A DNA stretch of 64,000 bases from Paraburkholderia acidisoli. GTDB lineage: Bacteria; Pseudomonadota; Gammaproteobacteria; Burkholderiales; Burkholderiaceae. Every line of letters starts with the position of its first letter. Within the stretch, counting starts at the first letter, position 1. The DNA is taken from contig NZ_CP046916.1 in assembly GCF_009789675.1 (NCBI RefSeq), positions 1,178,001 through 1,242,000 on the forward strand, read 5' to 3'. The notes under the pieces are model-generated. The model saw only the letters and a program-made list of their open reading frames with translations, was not told where the DNA came from and made no database searches. Below are positions 9,281-17,846 of this stretch, piece after piece. A program made the translations under genes and the position numbers.

Positions 9281-10446
9281 TCGAACTCGACCAACTCACC
9301 AAGACCTTCACGCAAAAAGACGGCCAGAGCGTGCGCGCCGTGGATTCGGTGAGCCTTTCGGTGGCCGAAGGCGAAATCTGCGTGTTCCTCGGTCCCTCGG
9401 GCTGCGGCAAGACCACCACGCTCAAGATGATCAACCGGCTGATCCAGCCCACCTCGGGCCGCGTGCTCATCAACGGCGAAGATACGACGGGTCTGAACGA
9501 AGTCGACCTGCGCCGCCATATCGGCTATGTGATCCAGCAGATCGGCCTGTTCCCGAACATGACGATCGAGGAAAACATCACGGTCGTGCCGCGTCTGCTC
9601 GGCTGGGACAAGAAGCGCTGCGCCGAGCGCGCGGCCGAACTCATGTCGATGGTGGCGCTCGACCCGAAGCTGTATTTGAAGCGCTATCCGCGTGAATTGT
9701 CGGGTGGCCAGCAACAGCGTATCGGCGTGATTCGCGCGCTGGCCGCGGACCCGCCCGTGCTGCTGATGGACGAACCGTTCGGCGCCGTCGACCCGATCAA
9801 CCGCGAGACCATCCAGAACGAGTTCTTCCAGATGCAGCGGCAACTGAAGAAGACCGTGATCATGGTGAGCCACGACATCGACGAAGCCATCAAGCTCGGC
9901 GACCGCATTGCCGTGTTCCGGCGCGGCAAGCTCGTGCAATACGATCATCCCGACACGCTGCTCGCGCGCCCGAAGGACGACTTCGTCGCGCAGTTCGTGG
10001 GTCAGGACAGCACGCTCAAGCGCCTGCTGCTCGTGAAGGCCGGCGACGCCGCCACGCAGCCCGAAACGGCGCGCGTGGACACGCCGCTCGCGCAGGCGTT
10101 CTCGATGATGGACGAAAGCGACTCGCGCTATCTCACCGTGCTCGACGGCGACAAACATGCGCTCGGTTTCGTGGGGCGACGCGCGGCACGCGGCGCGGAA
10201 GGCGTGTGCGGGGACCGCATCACGCCCTTCCCGGCCACCGTCGGCGTGGACGATCACTTGCGCGTCGTGCTTTCGAAGATGTACCAGTTCCGCGCTTCGT
10301 GGATGCCGGTACTCGACGCGGAAGGTCACTACATCGGCGAAATCACCCAGGATTCGATCGCCGATTACCTCAGCTCGGGCCGCTCGCGCATGCAAACGGG
10401 TCAACCGCCGAGCGCCATCGTGAGCCCGGCGGCCAGTGCGGCGTAA
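9277..10446 (+). CDS. Osmoprotectant ABC transporter, ATPase with C-terminal CBS domains
   Basis: Cytoplasmic ATPase that powers the amine importer. 389 residues: an ABC domain with Walker A GPSGCGKTT, signature LSGGQQQR, Walker B VLLMDEPFGAVDP and the switch His in VSHD, then a pair of CBS motifs (about residues 265-370, RYLTVLDGDKHALGF and MYQFRASWMPVLDAEGHYIG). In related OpuA and OpuC systems the CBS module senses ionic strength or cyclic dinucleotides; which applies here is unknown. The ATG overlaps the preceding stop. A strong plus-strand terminator follows at 10509-10540. Confidence 0.95.
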   Translation: MIELDQLTKTFTQKDGQSVRAVDSVSLSVAEGEICVFLGPSGCGKTTTLKMINRLIQPTSGRVLINGEDTTGLNEVDLRRHIGYVIQQIGLFPNMTIEENITVVPRLLGWDKKRCAERAAELMSMVALDPKLYLKRYPRELSGGQQQRIGVIRALAADPPVLLMDEPFGAVDPINRETIQNEFFQMQRQLKKTVIMVSHDIDEAIKLGDRIAVFRRGKLVQYDHPDTLLARPKDDFVAQFVGQDSTLKRLLLVKAGDAATQPETARVDTPLAQAFSMMDESDSRYLTVLDGDKHALGFVGRRAARGAEGVCGDRITPFPATVGVDDHLRVVLSKMYQFRASWMPVLDAEGHYIGEITQDSIADYLSSGRSRMQTGQPPSAIVSPAASAA

Positions 10447-10470
10447 GCGGCCGCATAAGCGCACGACGTA

Positions 10471-10496
10471 AAAAAAAGCCGCGTGATACGCGGCTT
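10471..10496 (-). terminator. Intrinsic terminator for the TonB receptor gene
   Basis: An 8-bp stem (AAGCCGCG / CGCGGCTT) with a TGATA loop at 10476-10496, followed in the minus direction by a run of T. It lies 50-75 bp downstream of the receptor stop codon at 10545 and so should end that transcript. Confidence 0.75.
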
Positions 10497-10508
10497 GAAG
10501 CAACCGAA

Positions 10509-10540
10509 GGCAAGCGCGAAGCCATGCGCTTGCCTTTTTT
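10509..10540 (+). terminator. Intrinsic terminator for the osmoprotectant operon
   Basis: A 9-bp perfect stem GGCAAGCGC / GCGCTTGCC with an 8-nt loop, followed directly by six T on the plus strand. It lies 62 bp after the ATPase stop codon and abuts the convergent TonB receptor gene. Confidence 0.85.
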
Positions 10541-10544
10541 GTCA

Positions 10545-12701
10545 TCAGAAGTCGCCGCGCATGCCGATCATCACGCTGCGTCCGCCTTCGGGCGCGATGT
10601 CACGCACCACCGAACTCGCGAAGCGCACGTCCTGGTTCGTGAGGTTGTCGCCGCGCACGTAGGCGAGCCAGTTGGTCTTGCCCACGTGGAACTTGTACGA
10701 GAGCGCGACCGCGAGCGTGGTGTAGCTCGCCGTGGGCAGATCGTCTTCGGGCACGCGGTGCTGCGCCCACGCATGCACGAGTTCCGCGTGTGCGCCGAAC
10801 GGGCCGTAGCCGTAGTCCGCGTCGAGCGTCGTGCGCAGCGGCGAGATGCGCGGCAGCGGCGAACCCGTGTCCACGTTGCGCGCGTGCGTGTAGTCGGCCG
10901 TCAAGCCGAGGCTCACGCGGTGCGGGCCATGCTCGTACACGCGCCAGTGGCCGTCGAGTTCGATGCCGTAGAACTCGGCGGGCACGCCGCGATAGACCGC
11001 TTCGTTGAGCGCGTCGTCGGTGCCGGCGGGCACGGGCGTGTCGCTGTCGTCCACGAGCCGGCCGGTGTTGTACTCGGTCAGGTAATTGCGGAAGCGGCTG
11101 TAGAACACGCCCGCGCTCGCCTTGTTCGGACCATTCTCGTAACGCAGCGAGAGATCGGTCGAAATCGCCTTTTCCTTCTGCGCGTTCGGGTTGCCGATCA
11201 GATACTGGCCCGTTGCGTCGTGCGGTCCGTTCGCGTACAGCTCGTAGAACGTGGGCGCGCGCTCCGTGTAGGCCACGTTGGCGCTCACCGCCCACACCGG
11301 CGTGAGCTTGTAGATCGCGCCCGCCGAAAGGCTGCCCGCGTTGAAATCGCGCGCGCTCGAACCGTCGAACTTCGTGCCGCTCGAGTCCACCGGATCGAGC
11401 TTCACGTGTTCGAGCCGGCCGCCCAGGCTCAGCTTGAGCGCCGGCGTCACCTTCCACTCTTCCAGGCCGAACAGCGCGACGTTGGTGGTCGTGGTGGTGG
11501 GCACGAGCGCTTCGTCGCCGAGCGCCGAAAACGTGTTCTGGCTCACCTGCACGCCGAACGCGCCTTCGAACGGGCCGATCTTCTTGTGACGCGCTTCGAG
11601 ACGCGCTTCGTAGCCGTGATTGCGGAACGTCGTGCTGGTCTCGCCGTTGTCGATCTCGCGATGTTCGTAGTCCGTATAACCGAAGTCGAACTTCAACTGG
11701 CTGATCGGGCCTTGCAGATTGCGCACTTCCGACGCGATCGCCACGTGATCCTGATGCATGCGCAGACGCACGTCGTCTTCGGCGACCGAGCCGTAGTTCG
11801 CGTCATAGCCGTTGTACGAAATGCCCGCGTAGCCGTCGGCCCACGTGTACGAAGTGCCGACCGCGCCGCCGTGCCAGCGGCCGTCGCTGTTCGGAATGCT
11901 GCCGTAGGGCTGGTCGGCGTCGGGGCCGTCGGCCGCGCGCTGCTGCGCCGAATGCGCGTAGCCGGGAATGCGCTGGTTGCTCGTGTCGCGGTCGAAGGCG
12001 TCCACGTGGAATGCGAACTGGCCGTTACCGCCTTCCACCTGCGCCGCGCCCGCGCGCGCGTCGTTCGCGCCGCCGTAGCTCGCGTCGATCGCGCCCGTCA
12101 CGCCCGTAATGGCTTCGCGCGGAATGCGGTTGTCGATGGTGTTGACCACGCCGCCGATCGCGTTGCCGCCGTACAGCAGCGCCGCCGGGCCACGCACGAT
12201 TTCCACGCGCTCGATCGACAGCGGGTCCTGCGGCACCGCGTGGTCGTACGACAGCGACGAGGCGTCGTAAGCGGCCACGCCGTTTTGCAGCAGACGGATG
12301 CGGTCGCCGTCCATGCCGCGAATGATCGGGCGGCCGACCAGCGGGCCGTAAGTCGTGGTCGAAACGCCGGGCAAGCCGTTGAGCGTTTCGCCGAGCGAGT
12401 TGGCGCTGCGCATGACGAGCGCGTCGCCGCTCACCGACGTCGTGGGCGAGGAGAGATCGGTTTCGCCGAGCGGATTGGCCGTGACGAACACGGGGGCGAG
12501 CGTCGCGCCCGTCGTGCCGCTCGAGGCACTGGCCGAAACGTTGCTCGATGCGGCGCTCGACGCGCCAGCGGGCGCGAGCGTCGATTGCGCATGGGCGAAC
12601 GCGCCGAAGAGCGCGAGCGGCAGGGGCGCGAGCGGCAGCGCGCGCGCGAGGCGGCGCGCCGCGCCGCGTGCGGTCGGTCGGAGGAAGAAGGTGGTCGCCA
12701 C
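10545..12701 (-). CDS. ZnuD-like TonB-dependent outer-membrane receptor
   Basis: Outer-membrane beta-barrel receptor, probably for zinc. 718 residues: signal peptide to about residue 39 (ending FGAFAHAQ), a plug domain and a 22-stranded barrel ending in Phe. The plug matches the ZnuD group closely: LGETLNGLPGVSTTTYGP, GRPIIRGMDGDRIRLLQNGV, DASSLSYDHAVPQDPLSIER and RGPAALLYGGNAIGGVVNTID. The Zur-like palindrome at 12803-12817, about 100 bp upstream, supports zinc-starvation control. The His-rich loop of Neisseria ZnuD is not obvious here, so the metal is inferred; a heme or other metallophore receptor is the alternative. No periplasmic zinc ABC genes are adjacent. A terminator on its own strand lies downstream. 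Confidence 0.88.
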   Translation of the reverse strand: MATTFFLRPTARGAARRLARALPLAPLPLALFGAFAHAQSTLAPAGASSAASSNVSASASSGTTGATLAPVFVTANPLGETDLSSPTTSVSGDALVMRSANSLGETLNGLPGVSTTTYGPLVGRPIIRGMDGDRIRLLQNGVAAYDASSLSYDHAVPQDPLSIERVEIVRGPAALLYGGNAIGGVVNTIDNRIPREAITGVTGAIDASYGGANDARAGAAQVEGGNGQFAFHVDAFDRDTSNQRIPGYAHSAQQRAADGPDADQPYGSIPNSDGRWHGGAVGTSYTWADGYAGISYNGYDANYGSVAEDDVRLRMHQDHVAIASEVRNLQGPISQLKFDFGYTDYEHREIDNGETSTTFRNHGYEARLEARHKKIGPFEGAFGVQVSQNTFSALGDEALVPTTTTTNVALFGLEEWKVTPALKLSLGGRLEHVKLDPVDSSGTKFDGSSARDFNAGSLSAGAIYKLTPVWAVSANVAYTERAPTFYELYANGPHDATGQYLIGNPNAQKEKAISTDLSLRYENGPNKASAGVFYSRFRNYLTEYNTGRLVDDSDTPVPAGTDDALNEAVYRGVPAEFYGIELDGHWRVYEHGPHRVSLGLTADYTHARNVDTGSPLPRISPLRTTLDADYGYGPFGAHAELVHAWAQHRVPEDDLPTASYTTLAVALSYKFHVGKTNWLAYVRGDNLTNQDVRFASSVVRDIAPEGGRSVMIGMRGDF

Positions 12702-13044
12702 GATGGTTTCTGTGCGTTCGTTGTGACGGCGGCGCGCATCCGGGGCCCAATGTGGACGCGCGCCGCCTCGGTTGGTCTGGTCGCAAGCCTGCGTGGCGTT
12801 GATGTTACGTTATAACATTACTGACAGTAAAGTAAATTTTGAAGGCAATTTCGAAGGAACCCGTGATCGAAAATTTTTCTGGCCGAAAGCCACGCGCAAT
12901 ACGTGCGTTAGCCCACTGCGAATCGGACAAAACGTCGCCATGCTCAACTTTCGCGGCCGCGTGCCGACAAACATGACGAATACTGAATAAGACGCCGGCG
13001 TCGCGCCTCCCGCGGCGCACGCTCCCGAACCAATCAAGAACAAG
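12702..13044. other. Divergent intergenic region with Zur-like box
   Basis: About 340 bp between the receptor gene and the small secreted protein. Bases 12800-12900 are strikingly A/T-rich against the local background and include the Zur-like palindrome; this is the likely receptor promoter. I see no gene in it. Confidence 0.5.
12803..12817. promoter_or_regulatory. Zur-like operator
   Basis: The 15-mer TGTTACGTTATAACA is an inverted repeat (TGTTA-N5-TAACA) and matches 12 of the 14 specified positions of the proteobacterial Zur pattern TGTTATANTATAACA. It lies about 100 bp upstream of the ZnuD-like receptor start in an A/T-rich stretch. Binding by Zur is inferred; Fur is less likely because the GATAATGATAATCATTATC pattern is absent. 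Confidence 0.6.
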
Positions 13045-13326
13045 ATGCGCGCCCTTAATTTCCGGCGGCTGGTGCTCGTGCTCGCCGTCCCGCTCCTCGC
13101 ATTCGCGTTGCCTTATGGCGACGCGGCCGAGCCCGCCACGATGCTCGTGAGCCTCGTGGTGCAGCAAAGTTGTGTCGTGAGTTCGAACGGCGGAACCGCG
13201 ATCGCGCCCGTCGTCAATTGCGCGCACGGCGAACCGTGGCTCCTGAGCCAGACCGACACCACGACCGGCAGCGCGCCGTCACGGCTGCGCGCGGCGGCGG
13301 ATTCGGTCTGGACGGTGGTGTTTTAA
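13045..13326 (+). CDS. Small secreted protein resembling a shortened spore coat U pilin
   Basis: 93 residues: a clear signal peptide (RRLVLVLAVPLLAFALP, cleavage near GDAAEP), then about 65 mature residues. The mature part looks like a compressed SCPU/Csu pilin: a first strand MLVSLVVQQSCVV with Cys, a second Cys in VVNCAHGEPW, and a terminal strand SVWTVVF that mirrors the TATVYF/TATIAF ends of the neighbouring pilins. The central ~80 residues of a normal pilin are missing. It runs convergently into csuE with only 2 bp between the stops. The ribosome site is weak. It could be a donor-strand partner, an assembly cap, or an unrelated exported peptide; the resemblance is by eye and modest. Confidence 0.55.
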   Translation: MRALNFRRLVLVLAVPLLAFALPYGDAAEPATMLVSLVVQQSCVVSSNGGTAIAPVVNCAHGEPWLLSQTDTTTGSAPSRLRAAADSVWTVVF

Positions 13327-13328
13327 CC

Positions 13329-14360
13329 TCAGAACGCGATCGTCGCGGTGATCGTGTCGCTGTAACTGCCGGGCGTGGGCCCGCTTTGCGCCGGCACGCG
13401 CCCGTACACCGTGAAGGTCTGGCTCGTGCCAGTGCCGGTTCCCGTCGCCATGACGGTGCCGTTGGTGCCGTCGCCCCACGCGCTGCCCAACGCGGCATCG
13501 AGATACAGCTGATAACTCACGGTCGTGCCGCCGCCCGAGCGCTGCATCGTGCGCGCAGCCACATTGCCGCTGCTGCCACCGTTCAGCGAGATGCGATAGG
13601 CGTCGCCGTTGGTGCATTGCGCCGTGATCGTGCCATTCGCCTGCACCGCCGACTGCAACACGCCCCGCGAGCCGAACGCCACCGGCGTGGCCGAGATGTT
13701 GCAGTTGTTGATCACGTTCGCACTCACGGAAAACGGAAACGTGCCGCCGATCGTCGTGACCGAGGGACACGTGGGCGAGAGCAGCAGGAAGAACGCATAG
13801 TTGAGCGACGTCTGGTCCGCGCCGAAGTTTTGCGTGTACGTGGTTGTCGCGTTGTTGACGGTGGGCACCGTGGGCTGAGACCCCGCTATCTGCCCGTAGA
13901 ACGTCACGGTTTGCGTGAGCGTCGTGCCCGTGGGTTTGTTCAGCGTGATCGAGATGGGTGTGGACCCCGTGTAGATCGAGCCCCAGCGCTGCGCATACGC
14001 GCCGTCCTGATAGAGGTCGTAGTTCAGCGTATTGGTGCCGTTGCTCATCGTGCGCGGCGTCGTGCCGCCCAGGTTCAGGCACACGAGCACCGAAGGCGTG
14101 AGCGTCACCGCGGACCACGTGCAGGTGATGCTCACGCTGCCCGTGGCCGTCACGGGCGCGCCCGAGATCGGGCTCACGTTGCCGAACGAAACGGTCGATG
14201 CCGAAGCCGAGCAGGTTTCCGCGTGCGCGCTGTTGGCCGCCAACAGCAGCGCGAGACACACGCCCGCCAGCACGCACGCGCGCCTGAATGCGCCCATGAA
14301 GGCGCCCATGCGCGTGAAACTCGCCGCCCGGTTCATCGTCGACGAAAAAGCCGGCGTCAT
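13329..14360 (-). CDS. Csu-type pilus tip subunit, two spore coat U domains
   Basis: Probable tip adhesin (CsuE-like) of a Csu chaperone-usher pilus. 343 residues: signal peptide to about residue 47 (ending LLLAANSAHAE), then two spore coat U domains, roughly 48-190 and 205-343. Each has the domain hallmarks: first-strand Cys, FGNVSPISG / FGSRGVLQSA, LNYDLYQDGAY / SYQLYLDAAL and a closing VTFYGQI / FTVYGRVPAQ with SYSDTITATIAF at the end. The ATG at 14360 overlaps the usher stop (ATGA), fixing the start inside a long open frame. Being last in the pilin-chaperone-usher order and having two domains matches CsuE of Acinetobacter. Confidence 0.88.
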   Translation of the reverse strand: MTPAFSSTMNRAASFTRMGAFMGAFRRACVLAGVCLALLLAANSAHAETCSASASTVSFGNVSPISGAPVTATGSVSITCTWSAVTLTPSVLVCLNLGGTTPRTMSNGTNTLNYDLYQDGAYAQRWGSIYTGSTPISITLNKPTGTTLTQTVTFYGQIAGSQPTVPTVNNATTTYTQNFGADQTSLNYAFFLLLSPTCPSVTTIGGTFPFSVSANVINNCNISATPVAFGSRGVLQSAVQANGTITAQCTNGDAYRISLNGGSSGNVAARTMQRSGGGTTVSYQLYLDAALGSAWGDGTNGTVMATGTGTGTSQTFTVYGRVPAQSGPTPGSYSDTITATIAF

Positions 14361-16744
14361 GGCGCACCGCCTTGCGTGCTCTGGGCGTTCTGCGCGACCG
14401 GCTTGCACATCAGCGGGCCGAGCGTTTGCAGCCCCTCGCCTTCGCGATGCCACGAGAAGGTGACTTCGCAGTGCAGATTGCCGCTGTCGATCAGCAGATG
14501 GTTTTCCGCCGCGAGGTCGTCGATGAACGTGATGCCGTCGTAGCCCACGATGGTGTCGTGGCCGCTTTCCACGTGATGCACGCGCCCGCCCGCGGGCAGG
14601 CGCTGGCCGTCCGGCCCCGTCACGATCACCGATGCCGCGCGGTAACGCGTCACGCCGAAATGCGCGAGCACGCCCGACTGCGCCTGCGGCACGAGGTCGA
14701 GCGAGGTGCTGGCGAGGCGCGCGTCGGCGGGCAGTTTCATCGCGTCGATGGCGACCTGGTTGTGCTGGTACGCGTTGAGGTCGGGGATCAGCAGATGGCC
14801 GCCGCCATCCGTTTCGCCAATCACGCGATTCTCGTGCAGCACGGGAATGCCCGCCACGCCGTCCGTCGAAACGAGCGCGAAACCGTCGTCGATACGCCGC
14901 GCGAGTTCCACCGAATGATCCATGAACACGAGCGCGCCCGTCATGTCGAGCGAGCCGATCGTCTGCGTGCCCACCTGCTGCACCGAGGCCGTGGCCTCGC
15001 CGTAATTGCCGAGATACTGCAGTTGCGCCTGGCGGAACGGCGTCGAACCCGAGCCGCCGTCCTGCACACCGTAGCCCCAGCCGCCCGAGTAGTCGGGCGG
15101 GCGCAGCGCGTTGGCGTTCCAGGTGGACTGGCCCGCCTGGCGGCCCACGGTCGCGTTGACCGAGGTGTTGTGGCCGAGGCCGAGACTCGCGCTCAGCAGC
15201 ACGCCGCGCGAATCGTGCTGACGAAAATCCTGGTACGCGCTCAGATTCACCGAAACGAGATTGCCGAAATTGAAGGTCCACGCGAGCGAGCCGATCTGCG
15301 AGACGGGCGCGCCCGGAATCTTGTAGCCGATATAGCTCGCCGAAACCGTCTGGTTGCGCAGGAACGGCACCGCGACCGTGACGCGATCCGTGATGGTGGG
15401 CACGGGCGTGCCGTCGCGCGCGGCCAGATCGCCGTAATCGCGGTATGCGCGTATCGTCTGCGCGTCGATCGACACGCGCGGCGAGACGAACTGATAGCCG
15501 AGGCTCACCTGGGCGCCGTTGAGCCGCCCCGTGCTCAGGGAAAGCGCGCCGTTCACCACGCCCGCCGTGCCGAGTCCGAACAACGCGCCGCCGCCCGCGT
15601 TCACGAGCCCGCCCGTGACTTCGCCGTGCGCTTCGAGCGTGAGATGGCTGCTCACGCCGTGCCGCCACGAGGCGCTCGCGGCCGGGCGCGGGTCGTAGTC
15701 GAACGAATCGAGCCCGTAATTGCGGCGCAGGAAACCGGCCTCGAACGAATAGCTCGACAGGCCCGGCGCCACGAGGCGCGTATCCACGTAGAGCGGCAAC
15801 GAGGTGGCGATGGTGCGGCCGAGCGCATCGTGCGTGATGACGGTGGCATTGCCCGCGCCCGTGATGCCCGGCACGTCGTTGATGATGAACGGCCCGGTCG
15901 GCACGTTGCCGCTGTACTGGCGCACGCTGTTGATGTACAGATCGACCGAGGTGGGCACGACCGCGCTGCCCGGCAGCGCGGGCACGGGGAACGTCACGAG
16001 GTCGGGGCGCAGCGAGAAGTTGCTGCGATACTGCACGCCGCCCATGCGGATCGAGCGCGTCCACGCGAGCGAAGAAGAAATCGTGTCGCCGATCTGCGTG
16101 GTCGCGAGCGTGGCCGGATTCGAGGTGCTGAACGAACTGTCGTAGCGCACGTAGCCGTCGTGGCCGCGATAGACGTTGGCCACGCCCGTGTTGCTGAACA
16201 CGCCCAGTGGATCGAAGTAGCGTTCCTCGCTATAGAGCGCGAATTCCGAGGCCGCGCCCGACTGCGCGTAGGCGTCGTAGTTGAAGACGAAGCCGCGATC
16301 CGAGTGCGCGGGCGGAATGGCCGAAACACCGCGCGTGTCGAACTGGAACGGTTTGCGCAAGGCGTCGGGCAATTGCAGGTCGATGCGCTGGTTGGCCGCG
16401 TCGTAGCGATAACGCAGACCCGGAATCGAGCCCAGTTCGACGTTTTGCGCGTCGTTCAGATGCAGCCGCTCGGTGGCGAGACCCACGGCGTTGAGGTCCG
16501 CGCCGGCCGCGAAGAGGCGTCCGCCCAACTGGCGGAAGTGCACGATGCGCGACGTGCGTTCCCCGTTCACGTCGACTTCGAGATAGAGATCACGCGCGTT
16601 CATCGTGCCGGCGTCAACGGGCGGCTGCGTTTGCGCGCGTGCGCTCGCCGCCCACGCTGCGAGCAGCGAGGCAAGCAGCGCCGCTGCCGCGAGCTGCCGG
16701 CAGGCGCGGCGACACCGGCGAGACGCGCGTCGGGTTCGTTTCAT
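14357..16744 (-). CDS. Csu-type fimbrial outer-membrane usher
   Basis: Outer-membrane usher that exports and orders pilus subunits. 795 residues with an Arg-rich signal peptide (ending ASARAQ, about residue 38), an N-terminal chaperone-binding domain (LYLEVDVNGERTSRIVHF), a large barrel/plug region with GPFIINDVPGITGAGNATV, DTRLVAPGLSSYSFEAGFLR and repeated beta strands, and a short C-terminal domain that includes DGITFIDDLAAENHLLI. Its length is normal for the Csu/gamma3 clade. The start at 16744 is the first ATG after an in-frame stop 18 nt upstream; no good ribosome site is visible, so translation may depend on coupling. It follows the chaperone by 134 bp and overlaps the tip gene by 4 bp. 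Confidence 0.92.
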   Translation of the reverse strand: MKRTRRASRRCRRACRQLAAAALLASLLAAWAASARAQTQPPVDAGTMNARDLYLEVDVNGERTSRIVHFRQLGGRLFAAGADLNAVGLATERLHLNDAQNVELGSIPGLRYRYDAANQRIDLQLPDALRKPFQFDTRGVSAIPPAHSDRGFVFNYDAYAQSGAASEFALYSEERYFDPLGVFSNTGVANVYRGHDGYVRYDSSFSTSNPATLATTQIGDTISSSLAWTRSIRMGGVQYRSNFSLRPDLVTFPVPALPGSAVVPTSVDLYINSVRQYSGNVPTGPFIINDVPGITGAGNATVITHDALGRTIATSLPLYVDTRLVAPGLSSYSFEAGFLRRNYGLDSFDYDPRPAASASWRHGVSSHLTLEAHGEVTGGLVNAGGGALFGLGTAGVVNGALSLSTGRLNGAQVSLGYQFVSPRVSIDAQTIRAYRDYGDLAARDGTPVPTITDRVTVAVPFLRNQTVSASYIGYKIPGAPVSQIGSLAWTFNFGNLVSVNLSAYQDFRQHDSRGVLLSASLGLGHNTSVNATVGRQAGQSTWNANALRPPDYSGGWGYGVQDGGSGSTPFRQAQLQYLGNYGEATASVQQVGTQTIGSLDMTGALVFMDHSVELARRIDDGFALVSTDGVAGIPVLHENRVIGETDGGGHLLIPDLNAYQHNQVAIDAMKLPADARLASTSLDLVPQAQSGVLAHFGVTRYRAASVIVTGPDGQRLPAGGRVHHVESGHDTIVGYDGITFIDDLAAENHLLIDSGNLHCEVTFSWHREGEGLQTLGPLMCKPVAQNAQSTQGGAP

Positions 16745-16878
16745 GCGTGTTCTGGTGGTTCATGCGCCTCTCGTGCGCCCGCTGCCTGCGGCACGCGCAC
16801 GATCCTCCTTGTCATCGGCCTCGCTGCTCTCCGATTCGCCCGTCCTCCCTCGTTGCGCGCCTCGTGAGTGCGGCGCGT

Positions 16879-17631
16879 TCATCCACCGCTCGCGTCGATC
16901 GTCACCGGCGCCTCGAGCGGCTGCGTATTCACGGTCGCGCGCACCGTGAGGCGAGCGGGTTTCGTCGACGGGGGCAAGTTGACGTGCCATTGCCGACCTT
17001 GCCCCGCGAGCGCGTAGCCGAGCAGCCCCTTGGTCACGTCGTGCGTCTGGCCGAGATCGTCGACGAGTTGCACCGCCGCGATCTGCGCGCGCCGCGCGCC
17101 CGTGTTGTCGGCGCGCAGCGCCCAGCCGTTCGGCGCGTGCACGAGATGCCACGCGAGCACGGGGCGCGCGGCCGTATTCGCGGCGTCGACGAACACCGGC
17201 ACCGAATAGCGCAGGCGGATCGTCACGCCCTCGGCCGCGGCCGAACCCGGCGGCGGCAATTCGTCGATCAGCAAGCGGTAGCTTTCCTCGCCCGCGGGCG
17301 GCGCGCTCGCGGTACGCACGAGGCGCACGAGCTGATCCGCATGCGGCGCGATTTCGATCAGCGGCGGGCTCGCGATCACGTCGGTGGCGGGCGTGAGCAC
17401 GTCGTCGCCATTCGCCTGGCTCCAGCGGAACACGCGCACCTGACCGTACACCGGCGTTTCGCCGGGATTGCGCAGCGTGAGGCCGGTGGCCACTTCGCCG
17501 GGCGAGAACTCGATCGTCACCGGCGAGATTTGCAGCGTGGCCGCCTGCGCGTCGCGCACGCCGAACGCCGCCAGCGCACCGAGCGCAAGCGCGGCGACGA
17601 ACAGACACCGCGCGGCGATCCGCGACGGCAT
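16879..17631 (-). CDS. Csu-type periplasmic pilus chaperone
   Basis: Two-Ig-domain periplasmic chaperone (PapD/CsuC type) that holds pilus subunits by donor-strand complementation before handing them to the usher. 250 residues: signal peptide ending GVRDAQAA, then LQISPVTIEFSPGEVATGLTL (first strands), YGQVRVFRWSQ, PPLIEIAPHADQLVRLVR with the basic residues that anchor the subunit C-terminus, SYRLLIDELPPP, and a second domain from about residue 155. The ATG at 17631 is chosen because the signal peptide starts there; the longer frame upstream encodes a repetitive Arg-rich stretch covering the 17719-17754 repeat. It lies 215 bp downstream of the pilin gene. Confidence 0.9.
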   Translation of the reverse strand: MPSRIAARCLFVAALALGALAAFGVRDAQAATLQISPVTIEFSPGEVATGLTLRNPGETPVYGQVRVFRWSQANGDDVLTPATDVIASPPLIEIAPHADQLVRLVRTASAPPAGEESYRLLIDELPPPGSAAAEGVTIRLRYSVPVFVDAANTAARPVLAWHLVHAPNGWALRADNTGARRAQIAAVQLVDDLGQTHDVTKGLLGYALAGQGRQWHVNLPPSTKPARLTVRATVNTQPLEAPVTIDASGG

Positions 17632-17718
17632 TGCCGTCAGCTGCCCACAGGGGCTCGCATGCGTAGTCGAAAACCCGCCCACACGCCGAACGGCGCGCGA
17701 ATCAAGACACCGATTCGA

Positions 17719-17754
17719 GCGCCGTATCAAGCGCCGTATCAAACGCTGTATCAA
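17719..17754. repeat. Three 12-bp tandem repeats in the pilin-chaperone gap
   Basis: Two copies of GCGCCGTATCAA and one variant ACGCTGTATCAA in direct tandem, with fading similarity beyond 17755. It sits in the 215-bp untranslated gap between the major pilin and the chaperone, where operons of this type often carry a stem-loop that lowers downstream expression. No strong hairpin is evident. Confidence 0.6.
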
Positions 17755-17846
17755 GCGCAGATCCACGCGCGGATTCGGGAGCGAATTCAAGCGCGCGAAC
17801 CCGTGCACGATCGAACGGGTGGCCAGAGGCGAAACCGACCGTGCCG

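Noticed and set aside
10206..12815. Plus-strand open frame of 869 codons
   Set aside because: Antisense shadow of the TonB receptor; the terminator at 10509-10540 also falls inside it.
14372..16867. Plus-strand open frame of 831 codons
   Set aside because: Antisense shadow of the usher gene.
16760..16882. 41-codon frame overlapping the chaperone stop as ATGA (MNAPHSRGAQRG)
   Set aside because: Coupled position is tempting, but the product is a charged low-complexity peptide with no parallel in Csu operons; more likely chance.
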